Of a stretch of DNA of 42,265 bases, positions 1 to 8,278 are shown in pieces. Within the stretch, counting starts at the first letter, position 1. Every line of letters starts with the position of its first letter. The notes below the pieces were generated by a model. That model saw nothing but the letters and a program-made list of their open reading frames with translations. It was not told where the DNA came from and made no database searches. The position numbers and the translations under genes were made by a program. Origin of the DNA: Candidatus Tityobacter terrigena (GTDB taxonomy: Bacteria > Vulcanimicrobiota > Vulcanimicrobiia > Vulcanimicrobiales > Vulcanimicrobiaceae); the NCBI GenBank assembly GCA_003156715.1, contig PMHO01000019.1, positions 57,611 to 99,875 of the forward strand, written 5' to 3'.

Positions 1-1
1 C

Positions 2-1063
2 TCGCCGTACATGGTGACCGATTCCGAGCGCATGGAAGCCACGCTCACCGATCCCTACATCCTGGTCACCGAGCGTAAGATCTCGGCGATTGCCGACATC
101 CTGCCGCTGCTCGAGAAAATCGTGCAGATGCAGAAGCCGCTGCTGCTGATCGCTGAAGACGTCGAGGGCGAAGCGCTCGCGACGCTGGTGGTCAACAAAC
201 TGCGCGGCACGTTCACGACCGTTGCGGTCAAGGCGCCGGGCTTCGGCGACCGCCGCAAAGAGATGCTCAAGGACATTGCGACCCTCACGGGCGCGACCGT
301 CATCAGCGAAGAGCTCGGTCTGAAGCTCGACAAGGTTACGCCCGAACTGCTGGGTCAGGCCAAGACCGTTAAGGTCACCAAGGAAGAGACGACGATCGTC
401 GACGGCAAAGGCAAGCCGGAAGCGATCAAGGGCCGCATCGAGATGATCAAGCGGCAGATCGAGGAGACCGACAGCGATTTCGATCGCGAGAAGTTGCAGG
501 AGCGCCTCGCAAAGCTCTCCGGCGGCGTCGCGGTCATTCAAGTCGGCGCGGCCACTGAGACCGAACTCAAAGAGAAGAAGCACCGCATCGAGGATGCACT
601 CTCGGCGACCCGCGCGGCCGTTCAAGAGGGCATGATCCCCGGCGGCGGCAGCTCGCTCGTGCACGCTCTCAAGGAACTCGAGAAACAAGAGCATAGCCTC
701 AAGGAGCACGGGCAACACGACGAGCGTATCGGGTGGGACATCATCCGGCGCGCGCTCGAGGAACCGCTCCGTCAGATCGCCGAGAACGCGGGATACGAGG
801 GATCGGTCGAAGTGCAGCGCGTCAAGTCCGCCCAGCCGGGCGAAGGCTTCGATGCGATGACCGGCAAGCTCGTCAACATGCTCGCTGCGGGCATCGTCGA
901 GCCGTTCAAGGTCACGCGTTCGGCACTGCAAAACGCCGCATCGATCGGTTCGTTGATCCTCACCACCGAAACGCTCATCGCCGACAAACCGGAGCCCAAG
1001 AAAGACGGGCATTCGGGCGGCGGCATGAACGGCATGGGTGGCGGCGGCTACGACATGATGTAG
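2..1063 (+). CDS. groL: Chaperonin GroEL, 3' part (5' end outside window)
   Basis: C-terminal two thirds of the 60-kDa chaperonin, which folds proteins inside a tetradecameric ring using ATP. The reading frame is open from base 2, so the start lies upstream of the window. The visible part begins in the apical domain ([13 protein letters not shown], then ILVTERKIS) and runs through the intermediate and equatorial domains. The segment [20 protein letters not shown] carries the conserved Asp needed for ATP hydrolysis. The protein ends with the Gly/Met-rich tail typical of GroEL ([15 protein letters not shown]). No groS is visible, so the operon start and any CIRCE element of groESL cannot be judged. 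Two hairpins follow the stop, the second a likely terminator. Confidence 0.97.
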   Translation, partial: SPYMVTDSERMEATLTDPYILVTERKISAIADILPLLEKIVQMQKPLLLIAEDVEGEALATLVVNKLRGTFTTVAVKAPGFGDRRKEMLKDIATLTGATVISEELGLKLDKVTPELLGQAKTVKVTKEETTIVDGKGKPEAIKGRIEMIKRQIEETDSDFDREKLQERLAKLSGGVAVIQVGAATETELKEKKHRIEDALSATRAAVQEGMIPGGGSSLVHALKELEKQEHSLKEHGQHDERIGWDIIRRALEEPLRQIAENAGYEGSVEVQRVKSAQPGEGFDAMTGKLVNMLAAGIVEPFKVTRSALQNAASIGSLILTTETLIADKPEPKKDGHSGGGMNGMGGGGYDMM

Positions 1064-1088
1064 TTCGAACGCAACGTACGCGTTCGAA
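1064..1088. repeat. Perfect inverted repeat directly after groL stop
   Basis: TTCGAACGC at 1064-1072 is repeated as its exact reverse complement at 1080-1088, with a 7-nt spacer. It starts on the first base after the groL stop. It has no T-tract and is followed 14 nt later by a better terminator hairpin, so it may be a 3'-end stabilising stem or a protein site. Function unknown. Confidence 0.6.
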
Positions 1089-1102
1089 TGACTTCGAAGC
1101 AA

Positions 1103-1137
1103 AGGGGCTCGCAGCGATGCGAGCCCTTCGGCTTTTC
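1103..1137 (+). terminator. Likely intrinsic terminator of groL
   Basis: GGGCTCGCA (1105-1113) and TGCGAGCCC (1118-1126) form a perfect 9-bp stem with a GCGA loop, extendable by a G-T and an A-T pair. TTCGGCTTTT follows, giving a short T-rich tail. It lies about 40 nt after the groL stop and ahead of the unrelated aminotransferase gene. Bases 1138-1227 hold nothing else I can recognise. Confidence 0.75.
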
Positions 1138-1227
1138 GGCTTGCAAAGAAGCTTGCTCGCGGGCAGCGAAGGCCTCGGCCCGCACCTGCAACGCGCCGGG
1201 CCGCGCTCGGCGACCAAGGGATGGAGC

Positions 1228-2565
1228 ATGCTTCATACGACGACCGTCGACTGGAAAACCAAGCACCGGCGTTACGTGCTGACGCCGTGGAGTGCGGGGC
1301 AAGCCGCGCACGATGTGCCGGTCATCGTCCGAGGCGAGGGTTCTCGCATCTACGATGCCGACGGCCAAGGCTACCTCGATCTGTCGTCAGGTCTGGTCGC
1401 GGCTAACCTCGGGCACGCCCATCCGCGCATGGTCGCGGCGATTGCGAACCAAGCGCAGCGCATTTGCTACGTTGCTCCGGGGCTCTTCAGCGACGTGCGC
1501 GCCGAGCTCGGCGAGCGTCTGGCAGCGCTCGGGCCGTGGCCGGAAGGCGCGCGCGCCCTGTTCACGGCGGGCGGCGCCGAGGCGAATGAGGACGCGGTCA
1601 AGCTCGCGCGTGCCGTCACCGGCCGCTTCAAGGTGCTAGCCGCCTACCGTTCGTTCCACGGCTCGACGCTCGGTGCGGCGACCCTCACCGGCGAGATGCG
1701 GCGCTGGGCGAACGAACCTGGCGTTCCCGGCGTCGTTCACTTTTTCGCGCCGTACCCGTACCGTAGCCCGTTCGGGTCCCTCGACGCAGCGGGCGAGTCG
1801 GCTCGGGCGCTGGCCCACCTCGAAGAGGTCATCTCCGCCGAGAATCCGCGGAACATCGCGGCGCTCGTGCTCGAGCCGATCGTCGGTTCGAACGGGGTCA
1901 TCGTGTATCCCGAAGGTTACCTAGCCGGGGTGCGGGCGCACTGCGACCGCTTCGGCATCCTGCTGATCTTCGACGAGGTGATGACGGGCTTCGGGCGCAC
2001 GGGCGCCGCGTTCGCGGGAGAGCGCTTCGGGGTTGTGCCGGACCTCATCACCTTCGCCAAAGGGGTCACCTCGGCTTACGTGCCGATGGGCGGGGCGCTC
2101 GTCCGCGAATCGCTCGCGAGCTACTTTGACCGGCGGCCATTCGATCAAGGCCACACCTATTCCGGACACCCGCTGGCCGCCGCGGCCGGCGTCGCGGCAC
2201 TTGAGGCTTATCGCGAAGAGGGGCTTTTCGAGCGGGCCCGCTCGATGGAAACCCACCTGCGGACGGGCCTCCAGAGGCTCGCGTCGCGCCATGCATCCAT
2301 CGGCGAGGTGCGCGGCATCGGCGCGTTCTTTGGCGTTGAGCTCGTCGAGGACCGCGCCTCGCGCGCGCCCCTCGGTTTCTCGCGGGGCGACGGAGCCGAG
2401 GTCATGGGCGGCTTCTTGCGCAGCCTGCGACGGCGTGGGGTCTACGTTTTCGGCCGCTTCAACGTGGTTTGCATCGCGCCGCCCTTGGTCGTGACCGGGC
2501 AAGAACTTGAAGAAGCCTTTACCTCGCTCGATGGCGCTCTGGAAGAGCTGGGAGCATCCCGCTAG
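1228..2565 (+). CDS. Class III PLP-dependent aminotransferase
   Basis: Fold-type I, class III (omega) aminotransferase of 445 residues, a normal length. It moves an amino group from a non-alpha amine or amino acid to a keto acid such as pyruvate. Visible marks are the cofactor loop AGGAEANEDAVKLAR, the PLP-ring aspartate in IFDEVMTGFGRTG, and the Schiff-base lysine K278 in FAKGVTSAYVPMGG. The first motif, GYLDLSSGLVAANLGHAHP, is like taurine-pyruvate and beta-alanine-pyruvate enzymes, but the amino donor cannot be told from sequence. The frame is open further upstream. I chose ATG 1228 because AAGGG at 1216-1220 precedes it and the protein then begins just ahead of the family's conserved N-terminus. 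It stands alone between groL and an M91 peptidase gene. Confidence 0.9.
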   Translation: MLHTTTVDWKTKHRRYVLTPWSAGQAAHDVPVIVRGEGSRIYDADGQGYLDLSSGLVAANLGHAHPRMVAAIANQAQRICYVAPGLFSDVRAELGERLAALGPWPEGARALFTAGGAEANEDAVKLARAVTGRFKVLAAYRSFHGSTLGAATLTGEMRRWANEPGVPGVVHFFAPYPYRSPFGSLDAAGESARALAHLEEVISAENPRNIAALVLEPIVGSNGVIVYPEGYLAGVRAHCDRFGILLIFDEVMTGFGRTGAAFAGERFGVVPDLITFAKGVTSAYVPMGGALVRESLASYFDRRPFDQGHTYSGHPLAAAAGVAALEAYREEGLFERARSMETHLRTGLQRLASRHASIGEVRGIGAFFGVELVEDRASRAPLGFSRGDGAEVMGGFLRSLRRRGVYVFGRFNVVCIAPPLVVTGQELEEAFTSLDGALEELGASR

Positions 2566-2579
2566 CGCCGCAGCGCGGC

Positions 2580-2632
2580 TTTGCCACGCGCCGTGGCAAA
2601 ATGTTGCCCACACCCAGTGAGCAACATGTGGG
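2580..2632. repeat. Overlapping inverted repeats downstream of aminotransferase
   Basis: TTTGCCACG (2580-2588) pairs perfectly with CGTGGCAAA (2592-2600) across 3 nt. Immediately after, ATGTTGC (2601-2607) pairs with GCAACAT (2621-2627), while CCCACA (2607-2612) can instead pair with TGTGGG (2627-2632). The last two hairpins share bases and exclude each other. The first stem is a plausible transcript end for the aminotransferase, although no T-tract follows. The rest of 2566-2705 shows only the ribosome binding site of the next gene. Confidence 0.55.
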
Positions 2633-2705
2633 TAACCGCACACCTTGACGATCCGAACCTTCGTCGCGATGAGGACTCAGACGAACTCATCACGGGAGGT
2701 TTGGG

Positions 2706-3230
2706 ATGCTGGCCGTGTCCGCGCCGAAGGGCGCGAGCGCTTCGCTCGTTTCCTGGCACCACTTTCGCGGGAACCTGGTTCGCTTTGGAACCCTCGACGT
2801 ACCGGCCCGATCCGCCGGGGTTTTCGCTCAAGCGACTTCCTACCTCAGCGGCGACTCGGTGATGCGCGGCGTCATCGACAAAGCCGAGCACGCTTCGCGT
2901 CCGGTTCACGTTCGCATCAATTCGCACGGCGACGATTCATACGATCCGAACACGCGGACCGTCCATTGGGATCCGCACAGTGCCCTGGCCACGAGCGAAG
3001 GCGGCCGGCAGTCGCCGGCCCTTGGGCTCGGGCACGAGCTCGACCATGCAACCGCCGCTTACCGGCTACGAAACCGAGGCAGCGCGACGCTCGACGCACG
3101 CTACGACGATGCCGAGGAACGGCGCGTCATCCGAGGGGCCGAACGGCACGCGGCCCGCGCGCTTGGCGAAGATGTCCGGTACGATCATGCCGGTACGCTC
3201 TATCGCGTCAGCTCGCCGGTCGCACGCTGA
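2706..3230 (+). CDS. M91-family (NleD-like) zinc metallopeptidase
   Basis: A 174-residue protein with the zinc motif HELDH (H110, E111, H114) and a downstream acidic pair (E137/E138 in AEERRVIRGAE) placed as the third zinc ligand of M91 peptidases. A segment reading YDPNTRTVHWDP before the motif and GEDVRYDHAGTLYRV after it also fit the family. M91 was founded on the type III effectors NleD and HopH1, which cleave host kinases, but many soil bacteria carry solitary homologues of unknown target. No signal peptide or secretion genes are seen here. The ATG is preceded by GGGAGGT (2694-2700) at 5 nt, one of the best ribosome sites in the window. The 3' end overlaps the convergent glycosyltransferase gene by 23 bases. 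Activity is not proven. Confidence 0.75.
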   Translation: MLAVSAPKGASASLVSWHHFRGNLVRFGTLDVPARSAGVFAQATSYLSGDSVMRGVIDKAEHASRPVHVRINSHGDDSYDPNTRTVHWDPHSALATSEGGRQSPALGLGHELDHATAAYRLRNRGSATLDARYDDAEERRVIRGAERHAARALGEDVRYDHAGTLYRVSSPVAR

Positions 3231-4800
3231 TCGCGACCCGGCGCGGCTGTGTGGCTAGCGCTGGGTGAACGGCGGCGTACCACGCTCCGAGGTGCTCGCG
3301 CCAGCCGATGCGATAACGCGTCGCGAGCAAGCGCGCAATCTCGGGCGACTTTTCCGGAAGAAGCGTGCGATAGACCTCACCCACGAAGACGTACGGCGGC
3401 GCGGCTGCAGCCAGCTCCCGGTACAGCTCGTGCCACTGGTCGCCGACGAAAAACTCGAGGCTCCAGCCGTTGAGCGCGACGGCCTGCTGGCGACCGCTGT
3501 AAATGTAGACCGTCGGATCGCCGGCCACGTAGATTTCGCCCGCCATTCGACCGGGAGCATTGAGATAGGCGGCGGCATCGATGCCTTCGGCCGACTGTTC
3601 GCTTGCGGCATACTGGTAGCGCAGCCGCTGGGCCGGCTCGCGTGCAAAGCCGTTTCGCTCCAAGAGACCGAGGTTGCGACCGGCGCTCGCCAGGGGCCGA
3701 GCGGCCAGGAACAGGACGGCGAGCGCGATCAGGAGGCCGGCGGCTAGACGGCTCGGGCGGGCTGGTACGGTGACGCCCTGCAGCAGCGCGTCGATTCCGA
3801 AAGCGCCCAGAATCCCGAGCGGAACCAGAAACAGATCGAAGTGGTAGTCCCACCACGACTGGCGCTGAGCGGCAATCACGAACGCCGCGCCGGCGATCCA
3901 TGCGCCCAGAGCCGTTCGCCAGGCGCCGCCGCGGTCGCCTGGCGAGCGCGCCAAGCCGAGTGCTCCGAGGACGATGAGCGCCAAATACATGTGTTCGAAC
4001 CAGCGCGCCGACCACAGCAGCCGCTCGGGCGATCCGGCCGGAATCGTCGCTGCGATTTTGGCCGGGATCACGAAAAACGTCTCCAGTACGAGCGCCCCCT
4101 CATGGTTGGCCAGCGTATAGGCGGCGAACGCAAGCAACGGCGCGGTGAACCCGGCGAGCGCGGCCGCGGCGCACGCGGCGGCGTCGTGCGGCGGCCTTTG
4201 CGTCGCGCGCGCCTTGGCGTGAAAGGCCAGCGCCAGCACGATAGCCGCGATGATGCCGATGAAGAGCAGCTTCCAGAGCAGCGTCACGCCGGCCGCCAAG
4301 CCCGCCACCGCGTAAAGAGTACGGCGCGGTTCGCGCCCCCGTCTAATGGCCACCGCGGCCGCGGTGAAAACGAACAGTGGGAAGCCGGCGAGCGCCTCGA
4401 CTTGGGTGAGCTGCGGCGGTCCGTTGCCGGCGTAGTAGCCGGCCACGACCAAGAATGGCACGGCGCTTGCCAAGCGCACGTCGCGGAACGCGCCGCGCAG
4501 CGCGACCGCAAGGAGCGCGCCGAAGAGCAGCCAGTAGCCGAGCTCGAAGAGGTGCAGCCCGATCTCACCGAAGCCGAAGAGCGCTCCGCCGCTCAGGTAA
4601 AACAGGTAGATTGCCGGCTGCTTGAGATCCCAGAAATCGCGGTAGAGGGCTGCCCCGTGGAACATCTTCTGCGCTCCGAGCGCGAACAGCGCCTGGTCGC
4701 CGTTGTAGGGGTAGGCGAGGTCGGCCAAGCCGAAGAGCGCGGCCAATCCGAGCGCAGCCGCATCGAGACGCCGCGGGCGCAGCCAAGCCGGAACGCGCAT
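3208..4800 (-). CDS. GT-C fold (GT39/ArnT-like) membrane glycosyltransferase
   Basis: Polytopic membrane protein of about 530 residues with roughly ten hydrophobic segments over the first 380 residues, then a soluble C-terminal domain of about 140 residues. The first extracytoplasmic loop reads YPYNGDQALFALGAQK and is followed by YRDFWDLKQPAIYLFY. Acidic residues here are where GT-C enzymes that use polyprenyl-phosphate sugars keep their catalytic Asp. It probably moves a sugar from a lipid carrier to a cell-envelope acceptor, but substrate and acceptor are unknown. The frame stays open upstream; ATG at 4800 places the start just before the first membrane segment. No other envelope genes adjoin it. 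It is divergent from the ATP-grasp gene and convergent with the M91 peptidase. Confidence 0.75.
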   Translation of the reverse strand: MRVPAWLRPRRLDAAALGLAALFGLADLAYPYNGDQALFALGAQKMFHGAALYRDFWDLKQPAIYLFYLSGGALFGFGEIGLHLFELGYWLLFGALLAVALRGAFRDVRLASAVPFLVVAGYYAGNGPPQLTQVEALAGFPLFVFTAAAVAIRRGREPRRTLYAVAGLAAGVTLLWKLLFIGIIAAIVLALAFHAKARATQRPPHDAAACAAAALAGFTAPLLAFAAYTLANHEGALVLETFFVIPAKIAATIPAGSPERLLWSARWFEHMYLALIVLGALGLARSPGDRGGAWRTALGAWIAGAAFVIAAQRQSWWDYHFDLFLVPLGILGAFGIDALLQGVTVPARPSRLAAGLLIALAVLFLAARPLASAGRNLGLLERNGFAREPAQRLRYQYAASEQSAEGIDAAAYLNAPGRMAGEIYVAGDPTVYIYSGRQQAVALNGWSLEFFVGDQWHELYRELAAAAPPYVFVGEVYRTLLPEKSPEIARLLATRYRIGWREHLGAWYAAVHPALATQPRRVAISVRPAS

Positions 4801-4908
4801 TGGCCGGGCCTTTTCGGTGCCGGGCGCCAGGAATGCTTCGGAAACGAGGTGTCGCTTTGGCCACCTGGCTAACGAAAGAGCGTGCCAAAAGGGCGAAGTG
4901 CGCACGGC

Positions 4909-6348
4909 ATGTTGGAACTGCAGCCGCGCCCAAGCGTTTCCTCGCACTACGACGAGCTCTACGATGCCGCCGGACTGCCGCGCGCCCACTATGCGGCCCT
5001 TTCGGCGACCCTCAGCGAGTTCGCGCTCGGCGAGATCCTGGGTCGCGTCGGATCGATCAACACGACGCTGCTGCAGCGCGGCGTGACCTTCACGGTCTAT
5101 GCGGAGTCGAGCGGCACCGAGCGCATCTTCCCATTCGACGTGATCCCGCGCATCCTGACCGGTGCCGAATGGGCTCACATCGAGCGCGGCGTCCAGCAGC
5201 GCGTGCGCGCGCTCAACGCGTTCGTTTACGACGTCTACCATGCCGAGCGGATCCTGCGCGACGGGCCGATATCCCGGGAGCTGGTGTATTCATCGAAGAA
5301 CTATTGCCGCGAGATGATCGACGTCGACGTGCAGCGCGACGTCTACATTCACGTCTCGGGCATCGACCTGATCCGCGACGCGAGCGGCGAGTTCTTGGTG
5401 CTCGAGGACAATTGCCGCACGCCGTCGGGCATCTCGTACGTGCTGGAGAACCGCGACGTGCTCAAGCGCGGCTTCGCCGACCTGTTCCGCGGCTATGCGG
5501 TCAGCCCGGTCGACGACTATCCGAGCCGCTTGCTCGACGTGTTGCATTTCGCCGCGCCGCGGGGAATCATGCAGCCGAACGTCGTCGTCCTGACGCCGGG
5601 CATCTACAACTCGGCCTACTTCGAGCACGCCCTGCTCGCGCGGCGCATGGGGGCCGAGCTCGTCGAGGGGCGCGACCTGCTGGTGGTCGACAACGTCGTC
5701 TATCTGCGCACGACGCGGGGCCTCGCGCGCGTCGACGTCATCTACCGCCGCATCGATGACGACTTTCTCGATCCGCTCTATTTTGCGCCGAACTCCGGAC
5801 TCGGGGTCACGGGTTTGATGAATGCCTACCGCGCCGGCAACGTTTCGCTTGCCAACGCGATCGGAAGCGGCGTGGCCGACGACAAAGCGATCTACCGCCA
5901 CGTCCCCGATATGATTCGGTTCTATCTCGGCGAAGAGCCGGTGCTGTCCAACGTGCCGACCTTCGACTGCACGAACGACCTCGAGCGCCGCCACGTCCTT
6001 GCCAACCTCGACAAGCTGGTGGTCAAGAATGCCAACGCTTCGGGCGGCTACGGCATGCTGATGGGCCCCTTTGCCGGCGCCGCGGAGCGCGCCGAGTTCG
6101 CCGATCTGATCGAGGCAAACCCGCGCGACTTCATAGCGCAGCCGATGATCGAGCTGTCCTCGTCGCCGACCCTAATCAACGGGACGCTCGCGTCGCGGCG
6201 CGTCGACCTGCGGCCGTTCGCGCTCTACGGACGCGACGTGGACGTGCCGCCCGCGGCCCTGACGCGCGTCGCCTTGAAGGAAGGGTCGCTGGTCGTCAAC
6301 TCCTCGCAGGGCGGCGGATGCAAAGATACCTGGGTGCTTGGCGTCTGA
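4909..6348 (+). CDS. Circularly permuted ATP-grasp protein
   Basis: A 479-residue protein of the circularly permuted ATP-grasp family (formerly DUF404/DUF407). Family marks are the start YDELYDAAGLPRAHY, the segment LLQRGVTFTVYAE, the nucleotide-site stretches LVLEDNCRTPSGISYVLENR and VVKNANASGGYGM, and RRVDLRPFALYG near the end. ATP-grasp enzymes join a carboxylate to an amine through an acyl-phosphate, so this one is predicted to be a peptide or amide ligase of unknown substrate. A GTG at 4882 is an alternative start. I prefer ATG 4909, with AAAAGGG upstream and the usual family N-terminus. The stop overlaps the ATG of the alpha-E gene (TGATG), and the following gene is a transglutaminase-like protein. 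This trio is conserved in many bacteria. Confidence 0.88.
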   Translation: MLELQPRPSVSSHYDELYDAAGLPRAHYAALSATLSEFALGEILGRVGSINTTLLQRGVTFTVYAESSGTERIFPFDVIPRILTGAEWAHIERGVQQRVRALNAFVYDVYHAERILRDGPISRELVYSSKNYCREMIDVDVQRDVYIHVSGIDLIRDASGEFLVLEDNCRTPSGISYVLENRDVLKRGFADLFRGYAVSPVDDYPSRLLDVLHFAAPRGIMQPNVVVLTPGIYNSAYFEHALLARRMGAELVEGRDLLVVDNVVYLRTTRGLARVDVIYRRIDDDFLDPLYFAPNSGLGVTGLMNAYRAGNVSLANAIGSGVADDKAIYRHVPDMIRFYLGEEPVLSNVPTFDCTNDLERRHVLANLDKLVVKNANASGGYGMLMGPFAGAAERAEFADLIEANPRDFIAQPMIELSSSPTLINGTLASRRVDLRPFALYGRDVDVPPAALTRVALKEGSLVVNSSQGGGCKDTWVLGV

Positions 6349-7298
6349 TGCTCAGCCGGGTCGCCGAATCGCTCTATTGGCTCGGACGCAACGTCGAGCG
6401 CGCCGAGACGATCGCCCGCGTGCTCGACGTCAATTACACGCGCGCCATGGACCTCTACGCGCAACGCGACGCCGAGCGTCTGTGGCGATCGGTCATGCAT
6501 TCCGTCGGCTTCCTCGACGAGCCGGCGATCTCGAGCGGCCCGGGGTCCAAGGCTGCCGCCGAAGCCATCGCCCACTGCGCGCTCGACCCCGACAACCCGT
6601 GCTCGATCGTTTCGTCGGTGCGCATCGCGCGCAGCAACGGTCTGGGCATGCGGGCCGAGCTGACGACCGAAGTCTGGCAGCTGATCAACGTCCTGTACCT
6701 TTACGTCGAGGGCGTCACGCTGCGCGGCGTGATGCGCGAAGGGCCCTCCAAATTCTTGCACTACGTGCGCGACTCTGCGCTTGCGTTCAGCGGCGTGACC
6801 GACGCGACGCTGACCCACGGCGACGGGTGGGGCTTCCTGCAAGTGGGCCGTTTCCTCGAACGGGCCTACATGACATCGCGTTTCTTGGTCGCGCTCGACG
6901 TCGAACACGAACCGTGGCGCGAGTCGCAGCGCCTGCTCGAGATGTGCTGCGCCGACGTCCCATTCGCGCAGGCCTCGCGGCACGTGCCCGAGCCGCGCGA
7001 TGCGCTCGAATTCATCATCCTGTCGGCCGATTTTCCGCGTGCGCTGCGCTTCTGCACGCGGGCGGTCGACGCTGCCATGCACCGGCTCTCGCGGACCGGC
7101 GAGGGCTCGTACACCAACGCCGCCGAGCGGCGCCTGGGACGGCTGCGCTCCCTCTTCGATTTCACCTCGATCGACGAAGTGCTCGCCGGCGGCATCGCCG
7201 TGTTTTCGGCCGGCGTCGTCGGGGAATTCGAAAACCTCTCGCACGAGGTTGAAGACGCCTACTTCCCGCGCCACCCGGTGGCCGCGCTCGTCACGTAA
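6348..7298 (+). CDS. Alpha-E domain protein (DUF403)
   Basis: A mainly helical 316-residue protein whose start, MLSRVAESLYWLGRNVERAE, is the hallmark of the alpha-E family. These proteins almost always sit between a permuted ATP-grasp and a transglutaminase-like gene and are thought to help the ligase or bind its product; no reaction has been assigned. ATG 6348 overlaps the preceding TGA by one base, indicating translational coupling. A further in-frame ATG ten codons upstream (6318) is less likely because the family starts at MLSR. The next gene begins one base after this stop. Confidence 0.88.
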   Translation: MLSRVAESLYWLGRNVERAETIARVLDVNYTRAMDLYAQRDAERLWRSVMHSVGFLDEPAISSGPGSKAAAEAIAHCALDPDNPCSIVSSVRIARSNGLGMRAELTTEVWQLINVLYLYVEGVTLRGVMREGPSKFLHYVRDSALAFSGVTDATLTHGDGWGFLQVGRFLERAYMTSRFLVALDVEHEPWRESQRLLEMCCADVPFAQASRHVPEPRDALEFIILSADFPRALRFCTRAVDAAMHRLSRTGEGSYTNAAERRLGRLRSLFDFTSIDEVLAGGIAVFSAGVVGEFENLSHEVEDAYFPRHPVAALVT

Positions 7299-7299
7299 C

Positions 7300-8157
7300 G
7301 TGGAATATACGATCGCGCACGAGACCTCGTACGTCTATCCCAAGAGCGTGCACGAAAGCTACACGGTCGTGCACCTTCAGCCGCGCAGCGACCAAAGCCA
7401 GTTCTGCAGCAAGTACGAGCTGCGCGTGCAGCCCGAGAGCTCGCCGCTTTCGTACGTCGATCGCTTCGGCAACGACGTCCAGCATTTTGCCATCTTACCG
7501 GCGCACGACGCGCTTTCGATCACGACCCGCTCGCACGTCGTCACGCTGCCTTCCTCCGAACCCACCCGGCCCGCCGCCGCGACCCGCGCGCTGCTCGAGA
7601 CCGACCGGAAAGTCCCGCGCTTCTACGACTTCTTGCACGACAGCGCATACGTTCGGGCGGGTCCCGAGCTCGACGACTTCGTGGCCGAGCTGGAGCCGCC
7701 GGGGGAAAGGATCGGCGCTTGGTGTCTGGACCTGGCCGCCGCCATTCACCGCGGGTTCGCCTACGACCGCACGGCGACCAACGTGCGAACGGCCGTCGCC
7801 GGGGCATTGGCAGCGCGGGCCGGCGTCTGCCAGGATTTCGCCCACATCATGATCGCGGCGCTGCGCGGGGCCGGCATTCCGGCGCGCTATGTCAGCGGGT
7901 ACATCTTTGGTGGCGACTCGACGGTTCTCGGCGCCGAGGCCTCTCACGCCTGGTGCGAGGCGTACCTCCCGCCGTATGGTTGGGTGGGCTTCGACCCGAC
8001 GAACGACCGCTTGATCGACGACTCGTTCGTGCGCGTGGCGGTGGGCCGGGATTACGGCGACGTCAGCCCGGTGCGCGGGATCTATCGAGGCGGCGGCGCG
8101 AGCGAGATGAGCGTCAACGTGGCGATGGACTTGTTGACCGGCACCCAGCAGCAATAG
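7300..8157 (+). CDS. Transglutaminase-like cysteine protease/amidase
   Basis: A 285-residue protein with an N-terminal beta domain (EYTIAHETSYVYPKSV, then LRVQPESSPLSYVDRFGN) and a C-terminal transglutaminase-like domain. The catalytic triad is visible as C177 in AGVCQDFAH, H216 in SHAWCEAYLPPYGW and D232 in GFDPTND. Bacterial members usually act as proteases or amidases. In this gene neighbourhood the enzyme is predicted to cut or transfer the amide linkage made by the upstream ATP-grasp protein. The start is GTG 7300, one base after the alpha-E stop; the frame is open upstream, but that stretch overlaps the alpha-E gene. The 94-nt gap to the next regulatory site contains the palindrome GCCTCCCGGGAGGC. 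Confidence 0.9.
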   Translation: MEYTIAHETSYVYPKSVHESYTVVHLQPRSDQSQFCSKYELRVQPESSPLSYVDRFGNDVQHFAILPAHDALSITTRSHVVTLPSSEPTRPAAATRALLETDRKVPRFYDFLHDSAYVRAGPELDDFVAELEPPGERIGAWCLDLAAAIHRGFAYDRTATNVRTAVAGALAARAGVCQDFAHIMIAALRGAGIPARYVSGYIFGGDSTVLGAEASHAWCEAYLPPYGWVGFDPTNDRLIDDSFVRVAVGRDYGDVSPVRGIYRGGGASEMSVNVAMDLLTGTQQQ

Positions 8158-8251
8158 GCCGCTTCGCCTCCCGGGAGGCCGAGCGGTCGACCGAGGGGGT
8201 CTCGGCCGGGGTATGGGATGAAAAGAGGCCCTTGACCGGCAACCCCGGGTC

Positions 8252-8278
8252 CTAGCAGAGTGTCCTAGTGAGTGCTAA
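8252..8278 (+). promoter_or_regulatory. Degenerate CIRCE (HrcA) operator before hsp20
   Basis: The HrcA operator CIRCE is TTAGCACTC-N9-GAGTGCTAA. Here the right half GAGTGCTAA (8270-8278) is a perfect match, and after exactly nine bases the left half reads CTAGCAGAG (8252-8260), matching at TAGCA only. The element ends on the base before the hsp20 ATG. A TTGACC at 8232-8237 could be a -35 box, but I see no good -10. Position, spacing and the heat-shock genes behind it support a real but weak HrcA site. Confidence 0.6.

Noticed and set aside
3841-4872. Open frame of 343 codons on the plus strand
   Set aside because: Antisense to the GT-C glycosyltransferase; composition is Arg/Glu-rich shadow sequence without motifs.
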